From NCBI GenBank assembly GCA_029255685.2, contig CM055318.2, forward strand, positions 70,155,136 to 70,219,135: 64,000 nucleotides of DNA, read 5' to 3'. Under the pieces are notes generated by a model. The model was not told the origin of the DNA, searched no databases, and was given only the letters and a program-made list of their open reading frames with translations. This stretch comes from Silene conica (taxonomy: Eukaryota > Streptophyta > Magnoliopsida > Caryophyllales > Caryophyllaceae). The first letter of the stretch is position 1. The number at the start of each line of letters is the position of its first letter. The position numbers and the translations under genes were made by a program. Below, piece after piece: positions 1-11,732 of the stretch.

Positions 1-82
1 GTAAGGACAAATAATTGGCCCAAAGGCTTGCCTCCCATCTTATTGGGGGTGTGTTACGACCGTGGTAGGTCGGGTTGTTACA
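1..82 (+). mobile_element. 3' end of a TG...CA short LTR element (cut by window edge)
   Basis: The first 82 bases match the last part of the LTR-type element at 9739-9924: both have a cccatcttattggg core, then gtgttacgac, and end in gggttgttaca. The family starts with TGTAACACCC and ends with GTTACA, the TG...CA form of an LTR. Only the 3' end lies in this window, so length and target duplication cannot be seen. Confidence 0.6.
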
Positions 83-242
83 GCCTAGGTTATCAAACCC
101 CTCGTCACAAAAAAAAACAGAGAGAGTTATTCATTGGCTAATCAATTTTTTGAGTTTGGCAAAAATGTAATTAGTTCATTAAGTACAAAATAAGTTCATT
201 GGGTAATTAATGAGTTGCACATATTAATAACAAAATTGTTAT

Positions 243-1412
243 ATTCCGCCTCTACTTTACTCATTCCGTCCCTAATTTCAATTCAAATAGTCCAAGTCTG
301 CCCTTGTCTCTGGAAAAAATATGTAACACATTAATTTGTCGATTAATCGTATAAGATAAGTTTAATAGTTTCGAATACGCGTAGGGTAGCGGTTTTATTT
401 ACGGTGAAAACAATACGGGTTAATATAATTACTTCAAATAAGCTTAATATGAAATTTAATTATTACTTCATAACTTCGTCACAATTTTCTCTTTCTAAAA
501 AAATATTTAACACATTTATTTATCGATTAATAGGTGATGATAACCCATTTTTCGATTTTATTTTTGAATCGTAGAATAATAATAGTTCTTACAATAATGA
601 CGGAAATGGTAACAATGATTGGAATATAGAACAACATTATCGATATTACGATGAACATAATAGTCATCAATGCGGAGAGGCAAACAATTTTGTATACGTG
701 AAGACAATACGGATTCATATAATTCTACGAAAAAGCAAAAAATTAGTTATTAAACGATTTAATTAAATTTCGTCACTTATTTTTATTATTTTGTCACATT
801 TTTTATAAGTCAAATAACTGTAAAATGATTCATTCATGTAAGTTACATGAACAAGTCAGGGCATGTTCATGTAAATTACAGAAATGAGCCTGGGCCTGTT
901 GGTGTAAATTACATGAACATGCTTGGGCTTGTTCATGTAATTTACATGAATGAGCCATTTTTATTTTTATTTTAAATTTTACGACGTTAATTAGGTAAAC
1001 GCTGAATATATTCAACGTTAGTTTTTTTAGTGCGGTTACATTTGCGAATACGCAATTCAATTAAATTTCGTCACTTATTTTTTATTACTTCGTCACATTT
1101 TTTTATAACTTAAATAGTTGTAAGATGGCTCATTCATGTAGATTACATGAACGAGCTCGGGCATGTTCATGTAGATTACGTGAATGAACCATTTTTTTTA
1201 ATTTCTGCAATGTTAATTATGTTGATGTTCAACGTTACATTTTTTTAAATGCGTTTTGATTTGCGGTTTTTCAAATTTTAAGACGGAATACATGAATATT
1301 GAAATGAATAAAAAAAAGTAACTATTAATATTAAAGATAACTATTAAAAAAGTAAAGGACAAATTGGTAATTATAAGGGGCGGATTGAGTAAAATTAGGG
1401 GCGAAATATAGT
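243..1412. mobile_element. Degenerate TIR element with internal palindromic repeats
   Basis: The left edge (ttccgcctctactttactca) and the reverse complement of the right edge (tttcgcccctaattttactca) are imperfect terminal inverted repeats of about 35 bp. The interior has no credible gene. It contains two related blocks (about 760-1060 and 1060-1240), each with a tcgtcacttatttt / gtcacattttt stretch followed by hairpin motifs in which tcattcatgtaa pairs with ttacatgaatga. No clean target duplication was found, so the superfamily is unassigned and the limits are approximate. Confidence 0.45.
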
Positions 1413-1511
1413 AAACCCCAATTAATAATCACTTAAAGGGGAATTTTAAGATTAAATAGGTAACTATATAAGATAAACTTGAAAAAAATATGATAAATTC
1501 AACTAAAAACT

Positions 1512-2300
1512 TTGAAAAACTCAGCCGGCGGAGTTATACACTTGCCGGTCATCCGCGAGATATACTTCTACTAAGGACAGTCTCCCAAGCTCATAAGTTC
1601 TTGTGGTTTTGAGAGTAAGTTGGAGGATCTTTAAGGAAAAATTGTAGTTGTGGGGATCGTGTAAACAAGCTCCCATCTTTCTGTCATGGACCGCCATGAT
1701 TGAAGCACTCCTTCTGTTCATAGCCATACGGCGGACGTTAGTGGTATCGGAATTTCACATGTTTGTCCAAAACTTGAATCTTTTCAGAGTAGGTATGTAT
1801 TTGGGGAGGCAATAGGAATGGGAAAGGGAATCGAGGGTGGTGAGAAAGTGGCAATTCAGGGCCGGAATTTGGGGAAAGAAATGGGAGCTGTAATCCGTGA
1901 AGATGTCAATGTGCTGGTTCAGGTTCATCAGGGAATACATGTTGAAATCTGAGAGTTCGAAGGAACCATGGTAGTAGGGTAACCAAGGAGGCTTCAGGTT
2001 CGACTTCCGGTTTTGGTGGTTCATCAGCGTTACGAATAATTGCCAACAACATAACTAATATAGTAAGTCTTGCTTGTTTGTGACGGGTCACCATTTGTGA
2101 CGGATATTTTGTGAGATAAAATGGATACAAAATGAATTAGTGGAAAAATAGAACCACATGAATAATGTCGGAGAGAGAGAAAATGTGGGTATTTTGTGAG
2201 AGGAAACGGTATCCGTCACAAGCTTACGACGGATACCGCCATCACAAATGAGAATTTGTGTAACTAATAAAGGGATTGCTAGAACCACCTTCGTCTCCAT
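1512..2300 (-). pseudogene. Decayed prolamin-like (ECA1-type) secreted protein copy
   Basis: On the minus strand this is a broken relative of the genes at 53744 and 56165. An ancestral start at 2298-2300 opens a signal-peptide-like stretch (METKVVLAIPLLV) that is interrupted by the 200 bp element at 2061-2260. The reading resumes with MLLAIIRNADEPPKPE, aligning with the LFLAIAANAQ / PKSE region of the intact gene. Further on, MAVHD-KMGACLHD (about 1695-1660) is almost identical to the intact proteins, but a one-base shift separates the preceding EQKECF-like codons from it. The CC, final C and C-terminus are not recognisable in frame. The frameshifts and insertion make it a pseudogene. Confidence 0.8.
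2061..2260. mobile_element. MULE-type MITE, family 'tcttgcttgtgacggg', 200 bp
   Basis: The element starts tagtaagtcttgcttg and ends caaatgagaatttgtg. It is flanked on both sides by the perfect 9 bp duplication taactaata (2052-2060 and 2261-2269). A relative at 32612-32804 also has a 9 bp duplication and the same body (tgtgacggatattttgtgag, tgggtattttgtgagag, acggtatccg). A truncated third copy is at 47123-47215. The 9 bp TSD fits Mutator-like elements. It interrupts the signal-peptide codons of the pseudogene at 1512-2300. Confidence 0.75.
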
Positions 2301-2506
2301 TGTTTCGATCTCCTTGTGTTGTTCTGCTTGGTTTGATTTGTTTATGAAGATATTACTACGTAGTTTAAAGGGTTGTAATAATTTGATAATCACAAATTCT
2401 CGGGACAAAGTGCGCTCATTTAACGAAAAAAGAAATTTGATAATAAGAATACAAAACTTGGAAATAAGGAACATTTAATGAAAAGAAAATATTTTGATAA
2501 TAAGAC

Positions 2507-3566
2507 GGAAAAATTACAAATTACCACCTAATATGTTACATTTTTTACAAATTACCACCTATTATATTCCACTTTACAAATAACCACCTAAGTTTATTAT
2601 TTATCCACACCAATCTAACTTATTTTAGACACGTACTGACGGTTTTACGTAATTATCGACTCATTATCAATTTAACGACTTCCGATCATTTTTTATGACC
2701 AAACTACCCTTACTAATTATTATACACACATTGACTTCTTTTTTCTCTTTCTCTTCTATTGTTCACAATTAAGAAACATCTATTTCCTAACCCTAGAAAT
2801 AAATTTAGGGATTTGTTCAATTTATCCTCATTCAACTCCATCAATTCTCAACAATCTCTGTGAGACATTTAATGTCAGAATAGTATTTGTTCCCACACAA
2901 ATTCTTAACGGGTCAAGTAATACCCATATAAAGAGATGAGACAAAAGTAAACTTGGATAATATTTGACCCGTCGCAAGCTTGTAACGGATATACCCGTCA
3001 CAAGGGAGACTTGCTACTGTTCACAAGTAATATAATTTGGCTCATGGTCAACTCATGAATATCATGTTGCAGCAAGTTCTTCACGCTAGCTTCCTTCATC
3101 TAATTAATGGAGTTGACCTTAGATATAACATTGTATATGTATGGTTTTTTGCACCTTCTATACGCTTATTTTTTTGCTTGACTGTAACTTTCTTGTTTCT
3201 CTTTCTACAGAAGGTAAACTATTGTAAATTGATGGAGTTGAAAGGGAATAAATTGAAAAATCCCTAAATTGATTTCTAGGGTTAGGAAATAGATGTTTCT
3301 TAATTGTGAACAATAGAAGAGAAAGCGGAAAAAAAGAAGTCAATGTGTGTATAATAATTAGTAAGGGTTGTTTGGTCATAAAAAATGATCGGAAGTCGTT
3401 AAAATGAAAACGAGTCGATAATTACGCAAAACCGTTATACGTATGTAAAATAAGTTAGATTGGTGTGAATAAATAAGAAACTTAGGTGGTTATTTGTAAA
3501 GTTGAATATAACAGGTGGTAATTTGTAAAAAATGTAACATATTAGGTGGTAATTTGTAATTTTTCC
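2507..3566. mobile_element. MULE-like element with ~330 bp terminal inverted repeats
   Basis: The left arm (2507-about 2830) and right arm (about 3240-3566) are long inverted copies. Both start from ggaaaaattacaaattacc and run through the aggtggtaatttgtaa repeats, the ttcctaaccctag segment and beyond. The flanks carry a 9 bp direct duplication with one mismatch (taataagac at 2498-2506, taataagaa at 3567-3575). Long TIRs plus a 9 bp TSD indicate a non-autonomous Mutator-like element. The centre (2870-3030) holds another GACGGGT-type MITE and no transposase. Confidence 0.75.
2880..3025. mobile_element. MITE-like insert in the MULE centre
   Basis: Between tagtatttgttccc and gagacttgctact lies a short segment with gacccgtcgcaagcttgtaacggatatacccgtcac, the same kind of CGTC/GACGG inverted motif seen at 2061, 18955, 28722 and 32612. 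Limits are approximate and no clean TSD was identified. Confidence 0.4.
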
Positions 3567-3575
3567 TAATAAGAA

Positions 3576-3930
3576 TATAAAACATAGAAATCAGCGACTA
3601 ATAAATAAACTCTCTGTAAATACTTGATTTTCAATTGTCTATTAAAGACGTCATTAAAAATAAAAATAAAAAGGTAAACAATTCAACAGAACATATTAGC
3701 TTGGATTAAACAGTCTTGGCTTCACTACTTGCCCCCAATTATTGGAAACAAGATTAAGCTGATCTTAGGGATTTAGAATTCGACATAAGCAAGTACCTTT
3801 TTCACATAAACATACATGGAACATAAATGAACCATAAAACATTAAATTATTACTTGGAAAACTTTATAATTTTGGACAAATTTAGGTAATTAACACAAAT
3901 GTGAGGAAAAAAGAAGGGTTACTCAAATGA
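3576..3930. other. Intergenic, nothing recognised
   Basis: AT-rich sequence with no ORF, repeat structure or promoter signal that I can support. Confidence 0.5.
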
Positions 3931-4090
3931 TTTTTCAAAGTTTCACATCTTCGTCGTCATCGACAGTGATCTAAGATTATTCCATAACAAGTGCACGAAG
4001 CACAACATCCATAAATTCAACTTTATCAACGAAAATCCAAAAGCAAGAAACCCAGCGTTGGCATCCCGTATGAATTTGCAAACTCCAACC
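3930..4090 (-). other. Possible 3'UTR exon of the ATP17-like gene
   Basis: On the minus strand a pyrimidine-rich stretch ending tttgtgtttgcag at about 4091-4100 looks like a 3' splice site. It is followed by about 160 bp less AT-rich than its surroundings, with an open frame of about 49 codons (VGVCKFIRDANAGF...). It could be a distal 3'UTR exon of the gene at 8687-8959, whose stop is followed by a weak donor (ctcag/gtcatt). The link is an inference. Confidence 0.3.
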
Positions 4091-4889
4091 TGCAAACACA
4101 AAACACAAAATCTGGTAAGATCGTTTAGCAGAAACTTGTAGCTTCTTGATCATACGATTTATACTTACTCTGCCAGCTTCTTGATATGGATACCTAATTA
4201 TCTTCTGGATTTAGAATCTCACATAAAATTGTAGAAGGTTTGTTTGATCAACTCTCCCACTCTATGGGGAATGAAGTTTAAAACCCGGGGAAGAGTAAGG
4301 TATGAGACTTGAATTCGACTTAGAATCCACCAAGTTCCTAATTCCATTTCAAAATAATTCACAACTAAAAACTAGAATGAATCAAATCTATTCCAAAACA
4401 CTACCAAACACCGTAACTCATTCAGATATAATAAACTGAGATCAGAAATTTTGCACCAAAAGTCAGCTCCTCGGCAAGACAGGCAAAAGAATAGACGAAA
4501 CAAAAGTTTTTTCCTACTAGAACCTAAAAAGAGGATTCATTGGCGCAAGTTTTGCATGTAACGGCAGACTCTTCCAGCTTCATAACATCCATTTGAGTTT
4601 TAACCCCTTTGCCAGGTGGCCGGCAGTGCACCAAGTGCGAGACTCCAACTCACTCAAGACTACGAATTTTCGTACTTGCGCTATAAGCCTATAAACGAAA
4701 CCTCAAATGCACATGAACTCAATTTGCTGTGCCAGAAAATAAAACCACATGAGTAGTGAATGCAAACCATTGTATGGCCTCACACGGAGTCACACCTTGC
4801 ACATTGTGACAGGTCCGAATGTCTGATAATTTCCTTAGAAAGGCGAGTGAAAATAGGGGGAAAAAAACTACTTATATCCACCATAGAGT

Positions 4890-7800
4890 TCTTTGGGGAA
4901 TCTGAAGCAACCCCAATGCATCTACACCGGATGCCTTTTTCATTCATATATGCGAAGAATGCACCAAGTCAGAGGCCTGATCAATTCTCACAGCATAATG
5001 CAACAACAGAAGCTATATGTATTTTACTCCCAGGGCTCCCTCCATCCGATCTTTTCTATAATTTAGGCACAAAAACCAAAGAAAGAAACTAAATCCAAAC
5101 TTATCTTTCACTTTATCCAATTTGCACATCCCCTACACCTGCAACGAAGTTGCAAGTCCACATCCTAAATACTTGAATAACTCTTCCCCACTCTTCAGGT
5201 TTCCTTGCCAGCATGATCATGACTCATAACTAAGTGAGTGAGTGATTGGACGGGGTGAAGGAGTAGAGAGGAAAGAGAAAATAGGGTATGGCTAATTGGT
5301 GAAGACACACTAGCAATTTAACGAGAAAAAAAGGTGCTCAGTAACCGGAAAGGTGAAAGTATGACTGAGACATCCAAATTGGGATGGTAAGCAAATGACT
5401 TAGGGATCAAGGGAATATAATGCAAAACTCCAATTACATGTGACGTCTACAATCTATTGGTGTGCAAAAATTGTTTAGACAGCAAAACCAGGACAACAAA
5501 TCATTTATAAACTACAATCTCACGAGCCCTTTTTTCCTAAAATCACATTCCGTAGATCCAAAATAACTTTCTTCAAATGGCGCCGTACAACAAATTATCC
5601 TCAGTTCTTCCAACTCCCCCAGAACATTAAGCAGTATATAGCAATCTCTAACGCCTAGGGCACAAACAATATCAATGCACATCAATCCAAAACATATCTA
5701 TCCACACATCCATTGAACACTACACAGCTCAATCCCACCTAGCACCGACATCTCACCCCATTTTCTAACACATACAAACAAACATAACCTAAATTTACAA
5801 TGCTAATTCATATCAGAAATTCCCCTAAATGAAACTTTTGCATTATAATTCATGAGGTCATTGTCTATTACGCAGATCCTCACGGAGCGGATCTAATAAG
5901 ACGACACCGTGTCCGACTCATTCTCCAAGTGCCACGATAACGTCCAAAGGGTTGTTTGAAACCTAAATCACCCTCTCCCAATAAGGGCAGAAAGAACAAG
6001 CTTCAACCTTATGAAACCAATAATTCCAATCCATCCCAGATATACAATCAGCCTACTATTTCCAAAACACCAGCTTTCTTCCTAAAAACAGCTTACCATA
6101 AAACACCATAATCAATGACAATCCACGCTGACAAATCCCAACAAAGGTACATACATTTTTAAATTTCAGAAATTTTCATATTTCCATTCTACCAAAATCC
6201 ACCTCGATAACAACACTAACACGTCATATATATGCGCGCGCACACACACACTCGCACAATTTGACTATCAACCATTTCAAAAGTCATGTGCAGCATCTGC
6301 ATCCATATCCAAAATCCAACAAATTAACAACCAAAACATCACCCAGGGTATCCATAATTTGAAGTGAAGGTCAAATATACACAGCCCTACCTACATGTTA
6401 TAGAGACGCACCAGATTGTTTCATAATGACCCCTAAAAGAAAACTGCGACGACACCATTTCAGTTAGCCCAAACAAATTATTCTTTCATAACAGATGCAT
6501 TAATGTAACTACTAAACTGTTTCTAGATAACACAAAATGAAAGCTGGGCCGAGGGAATCACATCAAATATTCAAATGTAAACTTAGAAATCCTTTCTAAA
6601 TCATTCCATCATAACAGATGCACAAAACCCATGTTACTTGTATCCACCATAGAATTATGAGGAATCTGCAGCAACCCCAATGCACCTCCTCCAGTTGCGT
6701 TATTTATTCATATGCGAAAAATGCACCATTCAAAGGCCCTGATCAATTCTCACAGCATAATGCTACAACAGAAGCTATACTTATTTTACCCGATACCTCC
6801 CTCCATCTGATCATCAATGACCTTTGATTTAGGCAAAAAAACCAAAGAAAGAAACTAAAATTCAACCTTATCTTTCACCTTATCCAATTTGCACATCCCC
6901 TACACCTGCAACAAAGTTGCAAGCTGCATCCCAAATACTTGAACAACCCTCCCCATTTTTCAGTTTTTTCTTCCCACCATGATAACAAGTGACTGAGTGA
7001 TCGGATGAGGTGTATGTGTAGAGATGAGAAGAAAATGGGGTATGGCTAATTGGTGTGCAAAACTTACTCCGGCCAGGACAATGAACTCATTTATAACCAC
7101 GCCTGAGTAGGATAGCACCTATTAGTGTGAAAAAATTAGTTAAACAACAAAACCAGGACATAATTAACTCATTTGTAAACTCAAATCTCACAAGGCTTTC
7201 TCCTAATATCACATCTGTTAGATCCAAAAAAAATTTAAATGATGCCAAGAAACAGATTATCCTTAGTTCATGTAACCCTCATAGAACATTGAGCAGTATA
7301 CAGAAATCTCTAATGCCTAGGGCTCAGACCTATCAATGCACCTCAATCAGTAACACATCATTTAAACACTACACGGCTCAACAGCCCCATATAGCACCAA
7401 CAACGCAACCCATTTTCTAACACATACAAATGAACATATCCCACAGACCAAAGGCGTTGTTTGAAACCTGGATCACCCTCAACCAATTAGGGCAGAAAGA
7501 ACAAGCTTCAACCTATGAAACAAATAATTGCGATCTACCCCAGATATAATCCTATTTTCAAAGCACCACAGCTTAACATAACTAAAATTAAAAAATAAAA
7601 TAAAAAAACATAACCAGTTTAATAGCAATCAAACACCACGTCAAAAAAATGACAACATAAGTGCACAAATTTTGGCGATAAGTTCACTGTTTGATGTTCA
7701 ACAATTTTAATATTTTTCTATCAAACCAGAATCAACCACCTCCATAAAGACACTTAACACATAATAAATATGCACGCGCACACACACTCATACTCATTTG

Positions 7801-8190
7801 GCAGTCAACAATTTCAAAAGTCATGGGAAGCATTCTGTATCCATATTCAAAATCCAACAAATTTACAACCACAACACTACCGCAGGCTCCCGTTAGTTTC
7901 GTAAATTGAAGGGTATGAAGGTCAAATATGCATAGCCATACCTAAATGTCATCAACACAAAATAGATTGTTTCTATTTATGACCCAAAAGAAAAACTGCC
8001 ACCGGAATTGCATCAATTGCCAATTTCATAATCCCAATGAAAATCCTTCATAACAGATGCACAAATGTAACTTTAAAGTTTAAACTTTACCCCCAATAAC
8101 CCAAAATGAAAACTGCAATGAGGGAATCACATCAAATGTTAACTTACTAATCCCTGCTAAATCCTTCCACCATAATAGATGCGCAAATAG
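4890..8190. repeat. Diverged ~1.5-1.7 kb tandem duplication
   Basis: Two consecutive copies can be followed side by side: 4905-6610 and 6640-8190. Anchors are caaccccaatgca (4911/6673), gatcaattctcacagcataatgc (4979/6739), the gcacatcccctacacctgcaac block (5125/6890), gggcagaaagaacaagcttcaacc (5985/7490), the cgcacacacacac run (6238/7778) and cataacagatgcac (6613/8050). The offset falls from about 1,760 to about 1,500 because of indels. No protein family is recognisable in either copy. Confidence 0.75.
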
Positions 8191-8686
8191 TGAAACGCAG
8201 ATCGAAATCTACAAGAAAATGAAAATGATACAGTCCACAAATCTTTCACGAACAACTAATTCCAAAATGAAAAACTGTGAGGACGGAATAGCATCAAATG
8301 TCATCGTACTAATCCCTTCTAAAACATTCCATCATAACGGATAGACAAATGATCAAATACAAATCAAAATTGGAGACGGAATCGAACCCAGTACAATCCA
8401 CAAAACCCACCGCACATTTCACCAACTAATTCTAGATAAACCTAACAAATTCAAATTCAAATTCAAATTCAAAGTCAAACACAGGGGCAGCGTCAGATGC
8501 GATTTCATTATTTCCATTCCATCAAAAACAGATGCACAAATGGTCAAACGCAAATCAAAATCGACACGCGATCAAAACCGATACAATCCACAAACACATC
8601 ACACATTTCACCAACTACTAATTCAAAATCAACCGAAACTCAAATTCAATAAGTAATTCAAATCAAATAAAATGACCTGAGAAAGA

Positions 8687-8959
8687 TCAATGAGCGGCAG
8701 CGGCGGCGTGCTCCTCCTGGTGAGCAAGATGACGACGTTCCTCGGGAAGAGCGACAAGGTAAGAGAAGATCAAACCGCCATAGCAGACATGGAAAAGAGG
8801 TTGAGGTGAGCTAGTTACGATGTATTTAGCATGATAATTGTCGATTCCTTTGGCAAAGGATTCCTTGAGGAAGGTCAATGAGAAGTATGACTTCAACTTC
8901 TCTGGCACTTCCTTCGCCTTGACTCCGCGTAGTTGGGTGATTATGCTTCGGAACGCCAT
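8687..8959 (-). CDS. Small mitochondrial ATP synthase subunit (plant ATP17/FAd-like)
   Basis: Single-exon CDS of 90 codons. The start context is aacaacaATGGCG, and the stop TGA lies at 8687-8689 after an AAAAAH tail. The protein begins MAFRSIITQLRGVKAKEVP, has a basic N-terminal half, a conserved DNYHAKY-TSS segment (about residues 42-51), a single hydrophobic stretch HVCYGGLIFSYLVALPEERR (about 57-76) and a His/Ala-rich end. From memory this matches the roughly 90-residue plant protein (Arabidopsis At4g30010 type) found in the membrane part of mitochondrial F1Fo ATP synthase; that would put it in the inner membrane in the stator region. No frameshift or stop is present. The name is from recall, not from a search. 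Confidence 0.7.
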   Translation of the reverse strand: MAFRSIITQLRGVKAKEVPEKLKSYFSLTFLKESFAKGIDNYHAKYIVTSSPQPLFHVCYGGLIFSYLVALPEERRHLAHQEEHAAAAAH

Positions 8960-9004
8960 TGTTGTTGAAGAAGGTGACGATTTCAGGATCTGGGGAGATT
9001 GAAA

Positions 9005-9404
9005 CCCTAGAATTTGATTAAATGATGGAGGAGATTAGATGAGCTGTTTGATTTGATTTTCTGGAGTAGATGTTCGATTGTTTGGGCTTGGGCTTCTTGA
9101 TTATCGAATGATGTTGTGTTTTGGACTTTTGGCGGACCAGGCAAAATAAACCTGAATCCGGAAAACCGATAAAAAATATTTGAATTGACAATCAATGAGT
9201 AATTTGAATATTATTCGAAACTTGGTTCAATTTGAACTGAAATGGAACTGAATTGAACTCAATAATAACAGAATGATAGGCGAACTTGAATATATCTAAA
9301 CCGACAAGAACTGAACCGATTAAGAATATTTGTTCAAATAATGTTGAAAAAAATATATTTTTCATTTTGGGTTGAAAACCAACTTAATTGTCAAATTGAG
9401 GTGC
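9005..9404. other. Intergenic upstream of the ATP17-like gene
   Basis: The sequence next to the start is the likely 5'UTR and promoter of the minus-strand gene. No clear TATA box was identified. The rest is AT-rich with gaattgaac/gaactgaac-like words and no gene. Confidence 0.4.
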
Positions 9405-11350
9405 AACTAAAATATATTTTCATTCACATCTCATTTTTGCCGATGATAGTATTTTCTTTGTCAGAGCGAGAATGGAGGAAGTGCGTGTAACACCCAAGTG
9501 TATGAGAGAAAAGTTGTCCCGCATGGAAAAATTATGAGTTTGTGTGGAAATTTATCCCACATAGGTAGAATGTGAGGCTTGTGATGGATTTATAACGGCT
9601 CCCATCCACCACTTAGTAACAAGACCTTGTGTTTTTGGGCTTAAGTGAAGACAATTAACGGGCCTAAAAGTGCATACCCATCTTATTGGGTTTGTGTTAC
9701 GACCAACGAGGACGTTGTGTTCTTAAAGTGGGGGAGTTTGTAACACCCCAAGAGTATGAGAGGATAGCATGTGAGGCTTGTGATATGTTTATAATGGCTC
9801 TCATCCACCACTTAGTAACAAGATCTCGTGCTTTTCGGCTTAAGTGAGGACAATTAACGGGCCCCAAAGTACACACCCATCTTATTGGGTTTGTGTTACG
9901 ACGGTGACGGGTCGGGTTGTTACAGTGCGTTGGGTCCAAGATATTCTGCGAAGGTACGAGGCTGCCTCGGGACAGATGGTTAATTATATATATGATAAAA
10001 CAACGGTATATTTTAGCCGTGGTACCCGAAAGGAGAGGCGGTATCTTATAACTTCAACCCTTGGAGTTAGAATGGTTACGGATAAAGATAAATACCTTGG
10101 TCTTCCTACTGTCATGGGTCATTCGAAGAAAGCGATATCGAGCGTTATTCAAGACAAAATCAGTAAGAAACTTCAAGGATAGAAGGGGAAATTATTATCA
10201 AAAGTAGGTCGGGAAATGTTGATAAAGGCGGTGGGCAATGACCCAATCGATTCCTACCTATACGCCATGCGTATTTTTAGGCTACCGACAACTTTTTGCG
10301 ATGAGCTTCGTTCTTTGGTCTCTCGATTTTGGTGGGGTCGGATAATGGAAGGCGGAAAATACCATGGGTAGCTTGGCAGAGGGTGTGCAAACCCAAACAT
10401 ATGGGTAGTCTTGGATTTAGGGATTTCCATGCATTTAACATCGCCCACTTGGGGAAGCAAGCTTGGAGACTCCTTATGGATAGAGGAAGCTTAATGTCTC
10501 GTGTTATACGCGGTAAATATTTTTCACAGGGCAGTTTTATGGGGGCTACTTTGGGAAACAATCCAGCTATACACGACAAGGTATATGGGAAGCTAGGGAG
10601 GTGCTTCGTGTTAGACTAAGGAGACAGGTGGGCGATGATTTGAGCACTAAGGTATGGACTGACCAATGGTTACCGGGAACCCAAACCCGTATTGTCTTGT
10701 CACCACGACAAACAGAAGATGTGAACATGCTTGTGGGGCAATTGTGGAGTCTTGATGGGTCCTCGTGGGATACCTCGAAGGTGCGTAGATGTTTTCTCCC
10801 ATTTGGACAAGATCGTATTTTGAATATCTGTATTAGTGAAGCAAAAGGGAATGACTCTTGGTGCTTGGATTTAGAGAAGAATGGGTTGTAATCTATTCGG
10901 TCGGCATATAAGGGACTTATGAGTGGGGGTTTAGATGAGATAGAGAGTTTGGATCACTCGCAGGATTAACGGTTTTGGAAGCAAATTTGGACATCCAATG
11001 TCCCCTCGAGGGTGAAGATTTTCATATGGCAACTCTGCAATAAGGCCATTGCTACTAAATGGAATCTCGTGCGTTCATTACGAGCGGGGGATAGCGGGTG
11101 TAGTATTTCCGAATGTGAGGGGGAGTCTTGCCTCCCTCTGGTAAAGTAATGCGGGTGGGTAGGGGGATGTTGGATAGACTTGGAGTGGAGGTGAAGAGGT
11201 ACAAGTACCATGACTCCATGAGAGGGTGATAGAGTGGGTGGGGGTTGCGTAGAATGATATTAGTGTCTGGGACAGAGAAACTTTTATGGTGGGCTGCTGG
11301 GCTCTGTTGGATGCGCAAAATAAATGGGTGTTTGAACAGAGGAGAGTTTG
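9405..11350 (+). pseudogene. LINE (L1-type) reverse transcriptase relic, 3' part of ORF2
   Basis: Translated in pieces, this gives the end of a plant non-LTR reverse transcriptase. A FADDSIFFVRA motif (the F-A-D-D catalytic box, 9440-9475) is followed by QDILRRYEAASGQMVN and a KYLGLP block. Next come a FWWG--MEGG / GLGFRD-like region, a zf-RVT zinc-binding segment (FWKQIWTSNVPSRVKIFIWQ, about 10975-11035) and an RNase H-like end (CWALLDAQNKWVFEQ, about 11300). The 5' half is missing and there are several stops (for example after KLQG at 10180) and frameshifts. The unit is interrupted by the LTR element at 9486-9924. Confidence 0.8.
9486..9924 (+). mobile_element. Short LTR (TRIM-like) element inserted in the LINE
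   Basis: The element starts TGTAACACCC and ends GGTTGTTACA (TG...CA). It is flanked by the perfect 5 bp duplication gtgcg (9481-9485 and 9925-9929), which is what retroviral-type integration leaves. It contains two LTR-like copies, 9486 to about 9700 and 9739-9924, sharing gtgaggcttgtgat, catccaccacttagtaacaag and cccatcttattgggtttgtg. Just before the second is a polypurine-like aagtgggggagt. There is no coding capacity and almost no internal region. Excising it with one gtgcg restores the reading frame of the LINE at this point. Confidence 0.85.
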
Positions 11351-11359
11351 CCTAGGCAA

Positions 11360-11730
11360 ACTCAAAGTAGCCTATTCGGGGCAAAATGTAGCTATAAACT
11401 ACGAGATTGCATCGAAATGTGCGTCAAAGATATAATCGAAGTCTAAAGAAAAGACACGTATCAATACGCTCATATGTAGATATTGTTCTCAATGATTCTT
11501 TATTTATTAATGGGAATATTGAGTTAACGTATGCTCGTGTAGGGGCCATTTATACTCTACATAATAGACAAGCAAATCTGGAGGGCAAAAAAATTTCTAC
11601 GATTTATTGTATTAAGCACCTAATGGTTAATATCATGAGAACGGTCTCAAGGAACTAAAGTTCCATGACAAAAGACAAACTAAAACTACACAAATTGAAA
11701 TATGTCGCCTCCTCGACAACGACGCCAAAA
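11360..11730. other. Unassigned repeat-like segment
   Basis: An 83-codon open frame (11407-11658) does not resemble a known family to me. It is followed by the gtcgcctcctcgacaacgacgccaaaa segment that commonly precedes plant LTR-type repeats. I treat it as retroelement-derived sequence of unknown type. Confidence 0.3.
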
Positions 11731-11732
11731 TT

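Noticed and set aside
11407..11658. 83-codon ORF as a copia RNase H end
   Set aside because: It superficially resembles the QRYNRSLKK-type region but lacks the ADPLTKG-like motif and other landmarks, so no call was made.
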